From Proteobacteria bacterium UBA6503 (GTDB lineage Bacteria; Pseudomonadota; Alphaproteobacteria; UBA1280; UBA6503), in contig DJLZ01000003.1 of assembly GCA_002436405.1 (NCBI GenBank), forward strand, positions 1-64,000: a stretch of DNA of 64,000 nt, in the 5' to 3' direction. A program made the translations under genes and the position numbers. The number at the start of each line of letters is the position of its first letter. Position 1 is the first letter of the stretch. The notes under the pieces were generated by a model. That model had not been told where the DNA came from. It searched no databases and worked only from the letters and a program-made list of their open reading frames with translations. Shown here piece after piece: positions 14,590 to 23,423 of this stretch.

Positions 14590-14710
14590 TTTCCCTGTTA
14601 TTTAGAAGCGCAAATAAGTCTCAGCCAAGCTGGGGCTTTATTTTGCTGTAAGGGGTAGGGGTGACTTTTGAAAAGAATCCCTGTTAATTCCCTGTTAAGC
14701 AGGGAATTGG
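14580..14710. repeat. TTCCCTGTTA repeat cluster after the recombinase
   Basis: TTCCCTGTTA or near copies occur at 14591-14600, 14677-14686 and 14688-14697, with a weaker copy overlapping the recombinase stop codon. The last forms an inverted repeat TTCCCTGTTAAGCAGGGAA (14688-14706). Position between the recombinase end and tRNA-Tyr suggests recombinase binding or attachment-site sequence. Function inferred. Confidence 0.5.
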
Positions 14711-14816
14711 GCAAAGCTATAAAGACCAAACGCACTCGGCAAAATCGCCATTTGAGACTTTTGCCCAATATCGCTGAAATACCAGAAGTCTCAGCGTGCG
14801 TTCAGTAGGGGGTATT

Positions 14817-14843
14817 AAAAAACCCCGCTGTGTGCGGGGTTTT
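14817..14843 (-). terminator. Terminator of tRNA-Tyr
   Basis: AAAACCCCGC stem with complement GCGGGGTTTT and a five-base loop, 41 bp downstream of the tRNA on its own strand, followed there by a run of T. Confidence 0.8.
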
Positions 14844-14883
14844 GAGGCTGTATCCCAGTTTGTTAGGAAAACCTTTGAATTAG

Positions 14884-14968
14884 TGGTGGAGGAGATTGGA
14901 TTTGAACCAATGTAGGCATAGCCAACGGATTTACAGTCCGTCCCCTTTAACCACTCGGGCACTCCTCC
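14884..14968 (-). tRNA. tRNA-Tyr(GTA)
   Basis: 85 bases on the minus strand. Acceptor stem GGAGGAG pairs with CTCCTCC before an encoded CCA (14884-14886). The anticodon arm reads CGGACTGTAAATCCG with GTA at 14932-14934. A long variable arm and TTCAAAT T-loop fit bacterial tRNA-Tyr. Confidence 0.96.
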
Positions 14969-15121
14969 ACGTGCGGTTAGGTAGCGAGAAAGTATCGTTT
15001 TACGTGCGTTCTGTCAACGGGTTTATAGGCAATAAATTTCACTTTTCTTACAACACTCTTTGGGTGGGGGTATTAAATGCCTGATTTTCTCTAGAAAAAG
15101 CTAATAAAAAGGGGCTACATC

Positions 15122-15150
15122 TTGACAAAACAGCCAAGAAGGCCTATTTG
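15122..15150 (+). promoter_or_regulatory. Candidate promoter of the pse operon
   Basis: TTGACA (15122-15127), 17 bp, then TATTTG (15145-15150) in the 254-base gap between tRNA-Tyr and pseB. The -35 is perfect and the -10 weak. No operator is evident. The rest of the gap shows nothing else I can name. Confidence 0.4.
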
Positions 15151-15222
15151 TCGTTTCAACATTATATTATTATAGGTGGCTTGCGCCACTTGGCTTATAA
15201 AAGCAACGATAGGATTTTTAAA

Positions 15223-16251
15223 ATGAGCAGCATTTTTGAAGGCAAAACCGTATTGATCACTGGTGGTACAGGTTCATTTGGTAAACGCTTTATTACACGC
15301 CTTTTGAAGGAACATAACCCAGGTAAGGTTATTGTTTTCTCACGTGATGAATTGAAACAAAGTGAAATGGCGATGGACTTTACAGATCCACGCATGCGCT
15401 TCTTTATTGGTAACGTACGTGACGAAGACCGTCTGCGTCGTGCGTTTAACGGTGTTGATATTGTTATCCACGCTGCAGCTCTAAAGCAGGTACCTGCTGC
15501 TGAGTACAACCCAGATGAGTGCGTTAAAACAAACGTACTTGGCGCAATGAACATTGTTAACGCTGCGCTTGACCGCGGTGTTTCACACGTTATGGCTCTT
15601 TCAACTGATAAAGCCGCGCTACCTTGCAACCTATACGGCGCAACTAAGCTAGCTTCAGATAAGCTATTCACAGCTGCAAACAACATGAGCGGCGCTGGCG
15701 GCACTAAGTTTGGTGTTGTACGTTACGGTAACGTTATTGGCTCACGTGGTTCAGTTGTACCATTCTTCGAGCGCTTGGTTAAAGAAGGCGCTAAAGAGCT
15801 TCCAATTACCGACACCCGCATGACTCGCTTCTGGATTACTTTGGACCAAGGTATTGACCTTGTATTCGAAGGCCTAGAGCGTATGCACGGTGGTGAGATT
15901 TTTGTTAAGAAGATTCCATCAATGAACGTTGTTGACCTAGCTGAAGCTATTGCTCCAGGTATCCCACATAAAATCATTGGTATTCGCCCTGGCGAGAAAC
16001 TTCATGAACTTATGTGCCCAGAAGATTCAGCACACCAAACAATCGAGTTTAAAGATCACTTCGTGATTATGCCGACAACAACATCGTTCGGCTCTAACAT
16101 CGATTACACAACTGACCTTAAAGGTGAAAAAGGTACTTTTGTAGCTGAAGGTTTTGAGTACAAATCAAACACCAACCCAGACTTTTTGACTGTGCAGCAA
16201 CTGCGTGACCTACTAGGTTACAGCGCTGACAAACTAACTAAGTCTGCGTAA
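15223..16251 (+). CDS. pseB: PseB, UDP-GlcNAc 4,6-dehydratase (inverting)
   Basis: 342 residues from ATG 15223; an upstream start at 15148 would add an unrelated tail. First enzyme of CMP-pseudaminic acid synthesis: dehydrates and epimerises UDP-GlcNAc using bound NADP. The Rossmann motif is TGGTGSFGK near the N-terminus, and the catalytic region reads STDKAALPCNLYGATKLASDKL; the usual YxxxK is present as YGATK. RPGEKLHE is characteristic of this SDR subgroup. Twelve bp before pseC. Confidence 0.95.
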   Translation: MSSIFEGKTVLITGGTGSFGKRFITRLLKEHNPGKVIVFSRDELKQSEMAMDFTDPRMRFFIGNVRDEDRLRRAFNGVDIVIHAAALKQVPAAEYNPDECVKTNVLGAMNIVNAALDRGVSHVMALSTDKAALPCNLYGATKLASDKLFTAANNMSGAGGTKFGVVRYGNVIGSRGSVVPFFERLVKEGAKELPITDTRMTRFWITLDQGIDLVFEGLERMHGGEIFVKKIPSMNVVDLAEAIAPGIPHKIIGIRPGEKLHELMCPEDSAHQTIEFKDHFVIMPTTTSFGSNIDYTTDLKGEKGTFVAEGFEYKSNTNPDFLTVQQLRDLLGYSADKLTKSA

Positions 16252-16263
16252 GGTCTACAAAAG

Positions 16264-17433
16264 ATGACAGGTTTCCTTCCGTACGGCCGTCAGAGTATTA
16301 CAGATGAAGATGTGGCTGCTGTTGTAGCCACATTGAAATCTGACTTCCTGACAACAGGCCCTGCGGTAACCACATTTGAGGAAAGCTGTAAATCTGCCTT
16401 CAATGCTTCAAACGCAATTTCAGTAAGTAATGCCACGGCAGGTTTGCACGTGGCTTACTTAGCTTTAGGTCTAGGCGAGGGGGATATCCTCTGGACTGTG
16501 CCTAATACATTCCTTTCTACAGCAAATGCCGCGCGCCTTTGCGGCGCTGATGTTGACTTTGTTGATATCTCATCAACCACGTTCAACATGTGCGCAACCG
16601 CCCTTGAGGAGAAACTGCGCTCAGCTAAAAAGCTGCCTAAGATTGTGGCGCCTGTTCACTTTGCGGGCCAGCCGTGTGATATGCAGCGCATCTGGGAACT
16701 TTCAGAAGAATACGGTTTTTATGTTGTTGAAGATGCAGCGCATGCTGTGGGTGCAACATATAAGGGGCAACCAGTTGGTAGTGGCAAATACTCGCACGCA
16801 GCGGTATTTAGCTTCCACCCTGTGAAAATTATTACCACTGCTGAAGGTGGTGTTATTACCACCCAAAGCGACGACCTTGCTGAAAAATGCCGCAAGCTAC
16901 GTAGCCACGGCATGTACAAATCAGCTGAACTTGCAGAACAACACGGCCCTTGGTACTACGAAATGGATACCCTTGGCCTAAACTACCGCATGACGGATAT
17001 GCAAGCTGCCCTTGGCACGAGCCAAATGAGCCGCCTGAAGGAAAACATTGACCGTCGTAACGCCATCGCAAGCAACTACCACAAAGCTATGCTTGAGATG
17101 CCTTATGGCTGCCAACGTATGAACCCAGATGCAACTTCATCATGGCACCTGTTTGTGATTACTTGCGCTAATAGCACCGAACGCCGTGCTTTGTACGAGC
17201 ACTTCCATCAAAACGGTGTGGGTGTTCAGGTGCATTACATTCCGGTACATACGCAACCTTATTACCAAGCACTTGGCTTTAAAGTTGGCGACTTCCCAAT
17301 GGCAGAAGACTACTACAGCCGTTGCCTAAGCTTGCCAATGTTCCACGCGATGAGTGAAGATGATCAAAACCGTGTGATTGAACTTTTGAAAAATTTTAAC
17401 GCTGAAAATTATCAGCATTCTAGAACCGCGTAA
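16264..17433 (+). CDS. pseC: PseC, UDP-sugar aminotransferase
   Basis: 389-residue PLP enzyme of the DegT/DnrJ/EryC1 family that makes UDP-4-amino-4,6-dideoxy-N-acetyl-beta-L-altrosamine, the second step of the pathway. VVEDAAHAVGA carries the Asp that holds the PLP ring, and the Schiff-base Lys is in FSFHPVKIITTAEGG. GLNYRMTDMQAALG and HVQ-like VQVHYIPVHTQPYY are typical of the family. Assignment to pseC rests on its neighbours. Confidence 0.94.
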   Translation: MTGFLPYGRQSITDEDVAAVVATLKSDFLTTGPAVTTFEESCKSAFNASNAISVSNATAGLHVAYLALGLGEGDILWTVPNTFLSTANAARLCGADVDFVDISSTTFNMCATALEEKLRSAKKLPKIVAPVHFAGQPCDMQRIWELSEEYGFYVVEDAAHAVGATYKGQPVGSGKYSHAAVFSFHPVKIITTAEGGVITTQSDDLAEKCRKLRSHGMYKSAELAEQHGPWYYEMDTLGLNYRMTDMQAALGTSQMSRLKENIDRRNAIASNYHKAMLEMPYGCQRMNPDATSSWHLFVITCANSTERRALYEHFHQNGVGVQVHYIPVHTQPYYQALGFKVGDFPMAEDYYSRCLSLPMFHAMSEDDQNRVIELLKNFNAENYQHSRTA

Positions 17434-17464
17434 TATTGCGCTTTAGCCAAAACAGGGGGCTCAC

Positions 17465-18094
17465 ATGCCACAAGCTAACTTCAAAACAGAACAAGAAACT
17501 TTTTGGGCAGGTGAGTTCGGTGACGAATACACATTCCGTAACGATGGCGCAAACATGCTTGCTGCCAACGCATCACTTTTCACTAAAGTATTCAGCCGTA
17601 TGGGTAAGCCAAAATCAATCGTTGAGTTTGGTTGCAACCAAGGCATGAACTTGAAGGCAATTAACACACTACTGCCTGAGACTAAACTGACTGGTGTTGA
17701 AATTAACAAAACCGCTGCCGAGAAGCTTGAGAAAGACCTTGGCATCAAGGTGCACAATACATCAATCTTGGATTTTGATACCACTGAAAAACATGACCTT
17801 GCAATGATTAAAGGTGTGTTGATTCACATTAACCCAGAAGAACTTGCAACGGTTTACGACAAGCTTTACGCCGCTTCAAGCGAGTACATTTTTGTATGTG
17901 AATACTACAACCCAGCGCCAGTGGCTATCCCATACCGTGGCCACGATAACAAACTATTTAAGCGTGATTTCGCTGGTGAAATCCTAGAACGTTTCTCAGA
18001 TCTTGAACTTGTTGACTATGGCTTCTGCTACCGTCGTGACCCTGTATTCCCGATGGATGATGTAACATGGTTCCTAATGCGTAAAACAAAATAA
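17465..18094 (+). CDS. Pse biosynthesis-associated methyltransferase
   Basis: 209-residue class I SAM-dependent methyltransferase. The SAM loop is IVEFGCNQGMNLKAI, followed by LTGVEINKTAAEKL (acidic residue that binds the ribose) and TEKHDLAMIKGVLIHI. Length, the N-terminal FWAGEFGDEYTFRN and the C-terminal YRRDPVFPMDDVTWFLM match the pseudaminic acid-associated methylase group. It may methylate the sugar or an acyl substituent; the target is not established. Sits 31 bp after pseC. Confidence 0.85.
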   Translation: MPQANFKTEQETFWAGEFGDEYTFRNDGANMLAANASLFTKVFSRMGKPKSIVEFGCNQGMNLKAINTLLPETKLTGVEINKTAAEKLEKDLGIKVHNTSILDFDTTEKHDLAMIKGVLIHINPEELATVYDKLYAASSEYIFVCEYYNPAPVAIPYRGHDNKLFKRDFAGEILERFSDLELVDYGFCYRRDPVFPMDDVTWFLMRKTK

Positions 18095-18112
18095 TACGCT
18101 TTAGCCAGATAC

Positions 18113-18142
18113 AAAAAACCCCTGCTTTGCAGGGGTTTTTTA
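18113..18142. terminator. Bidirectional terminator
   Basis: CCCCTGC/GCAGGGG stem flanked by A and T runs, between the convergent methyltransferase gene and pseF. Confidence 0.88.
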
Positions 18143-18165
18143 ATGCTTTAATTGCGTGGCTAATC

Positions 18166-18852
18166 TTACTGGTAAAGGGCTTTATAAATAAGCTCAGCGC
18201 GTTGCCAGTCTTCTTCTGTATCAATATCAACTGCGCGCCATGACGGAATACGGATAGGTGTCGCTTGATCTGAGAAGATAGGAACCATCTCAAGAAACAC
18301 TTCAGGGCGACCCCAGTAAAACTGACCAACATCATGAAACGCAGGCTGTAAGTCTTGGGTACGTGTTTGCGAAAGTTCTGGGTTAAACATTTCAAGGCGG
18401 CTGTCACCACGTATTTTAAGGGCACGCTGAATTGGCGATGGAAACTCAACCACAGGGAAGCAGTAGCCAGCATCTTCTTGAAGGAGTGTTTCGTAGCCTT
18501 TTTTAAGGTCGCTTGCTTCAAGGAATGGGTTCACTGGGTAAATGCAGCATAGAGCCTCAGTTTTATGGCCGTTGCTTTCAGCCCATTCGAGGGTGTGTTT
18601 AATCACATCAAGGGTGGTAGCATGATCGTCTGAAATTTCAGCAGGGCGCATAAATGGAACAGCCGCACCGTATTGCTCGGCCACTTTTGCAATTTCAGCA
18701 TCATCTGTCGAAACTAAAATAAGGTCAAAAATGCCGGCGTCTTTAGCGGCATCAATTGCGTGCGCGATTGCAGGCTTTCCAGCAAACGGGCGTATGTTCT
18801 TACGTGGAATACGTTTACTACCACCACGGGCGGGAATCATCGCAATTTTCAT
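18166..18852 (-). CDS. pseF: PseF, pseudaminic acid cytidylyltransferase
   Basis: 228 residues. Activates pseudaminic acid with CTP, the last step before transfer. The nucleotide-binding start is IPARGGSKRIPRKNIRPFAGKP, shortened here to its recognisable core ARGGSKRIPRKN, followed by VSTDDAEIAKVA and a DDHATTLDVIKH segment as in CMP-sialate synthases. The C-terminal RIPSWRAVDIDTEEDW is typical. It is divergent from pseG with a 63-bp shared promoter gap. Confidence 0.95.
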   Translation of the reverse strand: MKIAMIPARGGSKRIPRKNIRPFAGKPAIAHAIDAAKDAGIFDLILVSTDDAEIAKVAEQYGAAVPFMRPAEISDDHATTLDVIKHTLEWAESNGHKTEALCCIYPVNPFLEASDLKKGYETLLQEDAGYCFPVVEFPSPIQRALKIRGDSRLEMFNPELSQTRTQDLQPAFHDVGQFYWGRPEVFLEMVPIFSDQATPIRIPSWRAVDIDTEEDWQRAELIYKALYQ

Positions 18853-18915
18853 TTTGTAGCTGTCCTTTCGTTCCTGTATAACAGATGTGTAATTTTAAGG
18901 AAGTATAAGCCAACC

Positions 18916-19989
18916 ATGCTCAATCAACAAACACAACAATTGATTGTTTTTCGTTGTGATGCCTCAAATACCATCGGTACGGGGCACGTTATCCGTTGCC
19001 TCACACTTGCTCACGCCATGAAAGCTAAAGGCGCTACATGCGTGTTTGTGTGCCGTGATGCCAAGGGTCATTTAAATGATTACATTGAAGCAAAAGGCTT
19101 TACCGTCCACGCCCTGCCAGAAGATGTAACTATTGAGCAGGATTGGCAACAAACAATCGAGTTTGTTAAAGCCCTAAAGCAAACGCCATTTTGGCTTGTT
19201 GTGGACCACTATCACCTTGATGTGAAGTGGGAGCATCAGCTACGCCCTTATGTGGGCCATATTATGGTGATTGACGACATGGCTAACCGTGAGCACGTGT
19301 GCGACTTGCTGCTTGATCAAAACATGGTGCCCGATATGGCACACCGCTACAAAGGGCTGCTGCATGGCCGTGTGGTTGAGTTACTTGGGCCTAAATACGC
19401 CCTGCTACGTGATGAGTTTTTAGAAGAACGTGCCAAGGTGACAAAGCGTACGTTTACGCCAAAGCATGTGCTGATTAACTTTGGGGGCGGTGATCATAAA
19501 AGCATGTGCCTTATGAGTTTGCGTGCGCTGAACTACATGGGCTACCCCGGCAAAGTAACACTTGTTGCGGGCGGCAATAACCCTGACCTTAACGAACTTG
19601 AGATTTTATGCAGTAAACGCCCAAATACAACGTTTTTGAAGTCGACCAATAAAATGGCTGAACTTATGCGTGAGGCTGATATTGCAATTGGGGCAGGGGG
19701 CTCAACAACGTGGGAACGTATGTGCCTAGGCTTGCCGTGTGTGACGATTGCTATCGCTGAAAACCAAGTTGAAATCGCTGAGTTCTTAGGTGAGAACCAT
19801 TATACATTCTATGCAGGGTTGGCTAAGAACCTTACCCCACAAAAACTGGCAACATACCTACAGCAGGTCTTCTTTGATGAAAAGAAATTCAGAGGGATTG
19901 AAGAGCATTCATCTTCGCATGTTGATGGGACAGGGGCTCAAACGATTGCCAGCATCCTGCTTGATAAAGACAATGAAGTTTTAAAATAA
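18916..19989 (+). CDS. pseG: PseG, UDP-sugar hydrolase
   Basis: 357 residues from ATG 18916. Removes UDP from UDP-2,4-diacetamido-2,4,6-trideoxy-beta-L-altropyranose. GT-B-like fold: the N-terminal motif FRCDASNTIGTGHVIRC holds the catalytic His seen in PseG, and the C-terminal nucleotide site is ADIAIGAGGSTTWERMCLG. Its stop overlaps the pseH start by one base, so the two are translationally coupled. Confidence 0.94.
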   Translation: MLNQQTQQLIVFRCDASNTIGTGHVIRCLTLAHAMKAKGATCVFVCRDAKGHLNDYIEAKGFTVHALPEDVTIEQDWQQTIEFVKALKQTPFWLVVDHYHLDVKWEHQLRPYVGHIMVIDDMANREHVCDLLLDQNMVPDMAHRYKGLLHGRVVELLGPKYALLRDEFLEERAKVTKRTFTPKHVLINFGGGDHKSMCLMSLRALNYMGYPGKVTLVAGGNNPDLNELEILCSKRPNTTFLKSTNKMAELMREADIAIGAGGSTTWERMCLGLPCVTIAIAENQVEIAEFLGENHYTFYAGLAKNLTPQKLATYLQQVFFDEKKFRGIEEHSSSHVDGTGAQTIASILLDKDNEVLK

Positions 19990-20480
19990 TGACGAACACC
20001 AAGCCATTTGGGGCGCTGCGCCCCTTAACCAATGATGATGCCCGCCAACTGCTTGATTGGCGCAATAGTGACCATGTACGTAAGTTTATGGTAAACCAAG
20101 ACCTTATCGAGTGGGAAGGCCACCAGAAGTGGGTTGCAAAGGTTGTAAGCATGCCTGATGACTACCGTTACTATATTTATGAAGTTGAGGGCACACCTAC
20201 AGGCATGATTGGGTTTTACGGCTTTGATGAAAACCGTAATGCCGAGTGGGGGCTTTACATTGGTGATGAGAACGCCCCTAAGGGCTCTGGCGAAAGTATG
20301 TGCCGCCTAGCCTTAGATAAGTTCTTTAACGAACTTCACGGCGAAAGCCTTGAAACATTTGCCCTTGCAGATAATGCACGTGCCATTAAACTGTACCAAA
20401 AGCTGGGCTTTCAAACCATTGACAAAGGTGAGAAAAACCACCATTACTTAAAAATTACACGCGCCGAGTGGCAGCAGTAA
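19989..20480 (+). CDS. pseH: PseH, N-acetyltransferase of Pse pathway
   Basis: 163-residue GNAT enzyme that acetylates the 4-amino group with acetyl-CoA. LLDWRNSDHVRKFM near the start and WGLYIGDENAPKGSGESMC, the acetyl-CoA loop, are family features; ALADNARAIKLYQKLGF is the usual C-terminal GNAT element. It starts inside the pseG stop and is followed by pseI. Confidence 0.92.
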   Translation: MTNTKPFGALRPLTNDDARQLLDWRNSDHVRKFMVNQDLIEWEGHQKWVAKVVSMPDDYRYYIYEVEGTPTGMIGFYGFDENRNAEWGLYIGDENAPKGSGESMCRLALDKFFNELHGESLETFALADNARAIKLYQKLGFQTIDKGEKNHHYLKITRAEWQQ

Positions 20481-20512
20481 TCACTAATACACGAAAAAAC
20501 ATAGGTAAACAC

Positions 20513-21586
20513 ATGAGCCAAATTATCGTTAACGACCCAGCCGTTGAAAGCTACTCAATCGGTCCAGACTCGGCCCCATTTATTATTGCTGAGGTTTCTT
20601 GTAACCATAACGGTGACATTAACCGCGCATTTGAAATTATTGAAGCTGCTGCAAAAGCCGGCGCTCATTCAGTGAAATTCCAAACCTACACAGCCGATAC
20701 GATGACCCTTGATATCAACGAGGGTGAGTTTGCTATTACCGATGAAAAATCACTATGGACAGGCTACAACCTATACAAACTTTACCAAGAAGCCTACACC
20801 CCTTGGGAATGGCATAAAGCCTTGTTTGATAAAGTGCGTGAATTTGGCATGATTCCACTCTCAACCCCGTTTGATGCTACAGCCGTGGACTTTCTTGAGA
20901 AGGAAGTAAACCCAGGCATTTACAAAATTGCATCATTTGAAAACACTGATATTCCACTCATCGAAAAGGTTGCTAAAACAGGCAAGCCGATGATTATCTC
21001 AACAGGGATGGCAACCTCTGAAGAGTTAGAAGAAACTGTTACAGCGGCTAAAAACGCTGGCTGTAAAGAGCTTATCTTGCTGCAGTGTACTAGTGCCTAC
21101 CCTTCAGACGCTGAAGACGCAAACCTTGCCACAATGGCCGATATGCGTGAACGTTTCGGTGTTCAAATTGGCCTAAGTGACCATACCCTTGGTTTGGCCG
21201 TGCCGCTTGTATCGGTTGCAATGGGTGCAACAGTTATTGAAAAACACTTTATGCTGCGCCGTGCTGACGGTGGCCACGATAGCGCATTCTCGCTTGAGCC
21301 TAAAGAGCTTGAAGACCTAGTGGTTGAAAGCAAGCGTGCATGGCAGGCTATTGGTAAAGTGTCATACGGCCCATCAAGCCCTAAAGAAGAGAAATCACTT
21401 GTGTACCGCCGCAGCTTATACATTGTTGAAGATGTGAAAGCTGGCGATACCCTTACTGAAGAGAATGTACGTGCGATCCGCCCAGGTTTAGGCCTGAAAC
21501 CTAAGTACATGAAAGAGCTTTTGGGTAAAGTTGCAACCGCCGACCTTAAGCGTGGTACAGCTTTGAAGCACGAGCATTACAAATAA
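20513..21586 (+). CDS. pseI: PseI, pseudaminic acid synthase
   Basis: 357 residues from ATG 20513, chosen because it gives normal family length. Condenses the altrose sugar with phosphoenolpyruvate. The N-terminal NeuB-type TIM barrel begins IIAEVSCNHNGD and includes SVKFQTYTADTMT, STPFDATAVDFLE, STGMATSEEL and IEKHFMLRR. The C-terminal SAF antifreeze-like domain (about 295-357) has YRRSLYIVEDVKAGD and IRPGLGL. Completes the set of six core enzymes. Confidence 0.95.
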   Translation: MSQIIVNDPAVESYSIGPDSAPFIIAEVSCNHNGDINRAFEIIEAAAKAGAHSVKFQTYTADTMTLDINEGEFAITDEKSLWTGYNLYKLYQEAYTPWEWHKALFDKVREFGMIPLSTPFDATAVDFLEKEVNPGIYKIASFENTDIPLIEKVAKTGKPMIISTGMATSEELEETVTAAKNAGCKELILLQCTSAYPSDAEDANLATMADMRERFGVQIGLSDHTLGLAVPLVSVAMGATVIEKHFMLRRADGGHDSAFSLEPKELEDLVVESKRAWQAIGKVSYGPSSPKEEKSLVYRRSLYIVEDVKAGDTLTEENVRAIRPGLGLKPKYMKELLGKVATADLKRGTALKHEHYK

Positions 21587-21589
21587 GGC

Positions 21590-22723
21590 TTATTTAAAGT
21601 CTACCTGATAAACGGTCACAGCGTTGTGGCCGTTTTTCTTATGGCCATCAATAATATCGTAAACGGCTTTCTCAAGTTTGCCACCAATGAACAGTTCTGG
21701 GCCGGGGCGGAAGATATGAATCGGGATAGCCCCTTTAAACATGTGCGAGATATTATCAATCGCCGAAGTTGCAACAGCCGCAATAGCTGCTGGCATTTTT
21801 TTGTTGGTCACAATCCATGGCTCAATGGCCATGTCAGGGCGCTTAATCGTGAAGCCCAAATCCGCAATTTTTTGGAGGTTATTTTCACTCTCATAACGGT
21901 GTGGGAAGTAGTAAAGCGTTTTACCTACAAACTTCATTTTGGCGGCTTTTAAAACCTCAAGGTATTTATCAGCATGGGCGTAATTGTGCTCAACGTAGCA
22001 GGTACCTAAAAACCAAACCTCATCAGTTTTTCTAAATTCTTTTAATAGCTTACGAACTCTATCTAAAGTATTAGTTTCAACCTTATCTGAGGCTGGTGGC
22101 TGAATATCATCATAGATTGTAAATAGGGTCGCAGCCTTTGGGTGGCTGAATTTTAAACCTGAAATAACACGTAAAATACGGCCTGTAATATCGCGGCGTG
22201 TAAAGCGGTAATTGAAACGTTTTGACTTTGGATCGTTGGGGTTATGGCGTAGTGGCACGATGAAGTTGGGAAGAGCTGTGCCTTCATCCAAAAGCATGAT
22301 TTCTTTAGCGCCAAATAGCTGTTCTGCAATGGCCAAAAAGTGGCGGTGCGGACGTGATAAAAAGTTACCTGTTGCTGCAAGCTCGAGCGGAAGCTCACAC
22401 TTAGTATTCGCAAACTCAACAAGTTCACGGTGAAAGCTGCGGGCTGAAAATACTTTAGACCAAGCGACTTTCATCTTCCCGCAGAAGGTACGGCCTTTGC
22501 CTGGGGCAATCCAGTAGTTAGGGTAGGCAACGTATTGTACGTGACCCCAGTCATGCGGATTTACAATTGATTTTAGCTGATCAATTTGTGTGCCAAAGGG
22601 CTTGTTGAAAAAGAGAACTGCACACTCTTCAGGTGGCAGGTTGCGTGCATGGCAGGCTTCCAATGCATTGAGGTATTGCATCGGGTGCGAAATTGAAAAG
22701 ACGTATTTGATTTTAGTGCTCAT
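21590..22723 (-). CDS. Candidate sialyl/pseudaminyl transferase-like enzyme
   Basis: 377 residues from ATG 22723. Not firmly recognised. It opens with SISHPMQYLNALEA, has MLLDEGTALPNFIVP in the middle and YYFPHRYESENNL in the second half, followed by SAIDNISHMFKG. An acidic DEG, a central P-H-R motif, and a late Ser-containing GT-B segment are reminiscent of bacterial sialyltransferases (GT52 and polysialyltransferase groups). Three bp from the convergent pseI stop, so a role in transferring pseudaminic acid from its CMP form to a surface glycan is plausible. Confidence 0.6.
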   Translation of the reverse strand: MSTKIKYVFSISHPMQYLNALEACHARNLPPEECAVLFFNKPFGTQIDQLKSIVNPHDWGHVQYVAYPNYWIAPGKGRTFCGKMKVAWSKVFSARSFHRELVEFANTKCELPLELAATGNFLSRPHRHFLAIAEQLFGAKEIMLLDEGTALPNFIVPLRHNPNDPKSKRFNYRFTRRDITGRILRVISGLKFSHPKAATLFTIYDDIQPPASDKVETNTLDRVRKLLKEFRKTDEVWFLGTCYVEHNYAHADKYLEVLKAAKMKFVGKTLYYFPHRYESENNLQKIADLGFTIKRPDMAIEPWIVTNKKMPAAIAAVATSAIDNISHMFKGAIPIHIFRPGPELFIGGKLEKAVYDIIDGHKKNGHNAVTVYQVDFK

Positions 22724-22823
22724 GCGCTTCTTCTGAATTGGTTGTTCATAACTATTAATGTGAACGCCACACAAACTATATTGTTTGCGGTTCTTTGACT
22801 AGTAGTAAATAAGCTCGTCAATT

Positions 22824-23291
22824 TTACTCAGGCTTATTCTGAATGGCGCTTGCTTCACGGCGGTAGAGGTTGCTTACAATCTCAAAGATAAATGCGGCAC
22901 TCCAACCGAAGAGCAAAAAGCCATTGGCTGATTCAATACTGCCGAGTAGTTGCCAATCAGGGCCCAGTACAATGTCGCCATAGCCCACAGTTGTAAAGCT
23001 TGATACTGAAAAGTAAACCGCTGTGTGTAGGTTCGCAATAGCGCCAACTTTCCAAAACATTAAAGCCCAAACCCACATTTGAACAATACCCACCATCATC
23101 ACGGCTAGCACAACGGCTGTAATGTAAACGGCCTTCCAGTGGCTAAAAAGGTTGTTTGAAAACCAGGTACTGGTCTTTTTGGCAATGCGCATAATGTAGT
23201 CAAAGCAAATCGCCTGAAAGAACACTGTAAAGCCAATCAGCAGGCCACCAATAAAAAAGTGTTCAAACATAGTTGTGAGGTGTTCAGTCAT
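22824..23291 (-). CDS. Two-TM-type potassium channel protein
   Basis: 155 residues with about four hydrophobic segments. The selectivity filter TTVGYGD (about residues 97-103), preceded by a pore helix, identifies an Ion_trans_2 K+ channel pore. No RCK or cyclic-nucleotide domain follows. Two further N-terminal segments distinguish it from a minimal KcsA. Ion selectivity is from the filter; gating is unknown. Confidence 0.85.
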   Translation of the reverse strand: MTEHLTTMFEHFFIGGLLIGFTVFFQAICFDYIMRIAKKTSTWFSNNLFSHWKAVYITAVVLAVMMVGIVQMWVWALMFWKVGAIANLHTAVYFSVSSFTTVGYGDIVLGPDWQLLGSIESANGFLLFGWSAAFIFEIVSNLYRREASAIQNKPE

Positions 23292-23423
23292 GAGGGTGTA
23301 GCGCTTATTATTAATTATGTTCTGTATAGTACTTTGTTTTTATTCACCTTTAAAGGCTGTTTGTCGAAAGCCCAAAACTGTGGCATAACAAATGCCATTA
23401 ACTAACCGCTAAAGGGTTTAAAA

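Larger units (their letters stand above)
10517..14710. mobile_element. Remnant serine-recombinase integrative module
   Basis: DUF2924 gene, structured non-coding segment, two cargo genes and a large serine recombinase, all on the plus strand, ending in TTCCCTGTTA repeats beside tRNA-Tyr. DUF2924 with a large serine recombinase is a recurrent pair in alphaproteobacterial mobile regions. The cargo has lower GC than the surroundings. The left border was destroyed or displaced by the IS-flanked island; exact limits are inferred. Confidence 0.5.

Noticed and set aside
14580..14710. CRISPR array
   Set aside because: Repeats are 10 bp, irregularly spaced and few. No CRISPR array or cas gene was seen anywhere in the window.
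14717..14962. 81-codon minus-strand frame starting PEWLKGTDCKSVGYAYIGSNPISS
   Set aside because: It is the translated tRNA-Tyr gene plus flank; such peptides are well-known tRNA artefacts.
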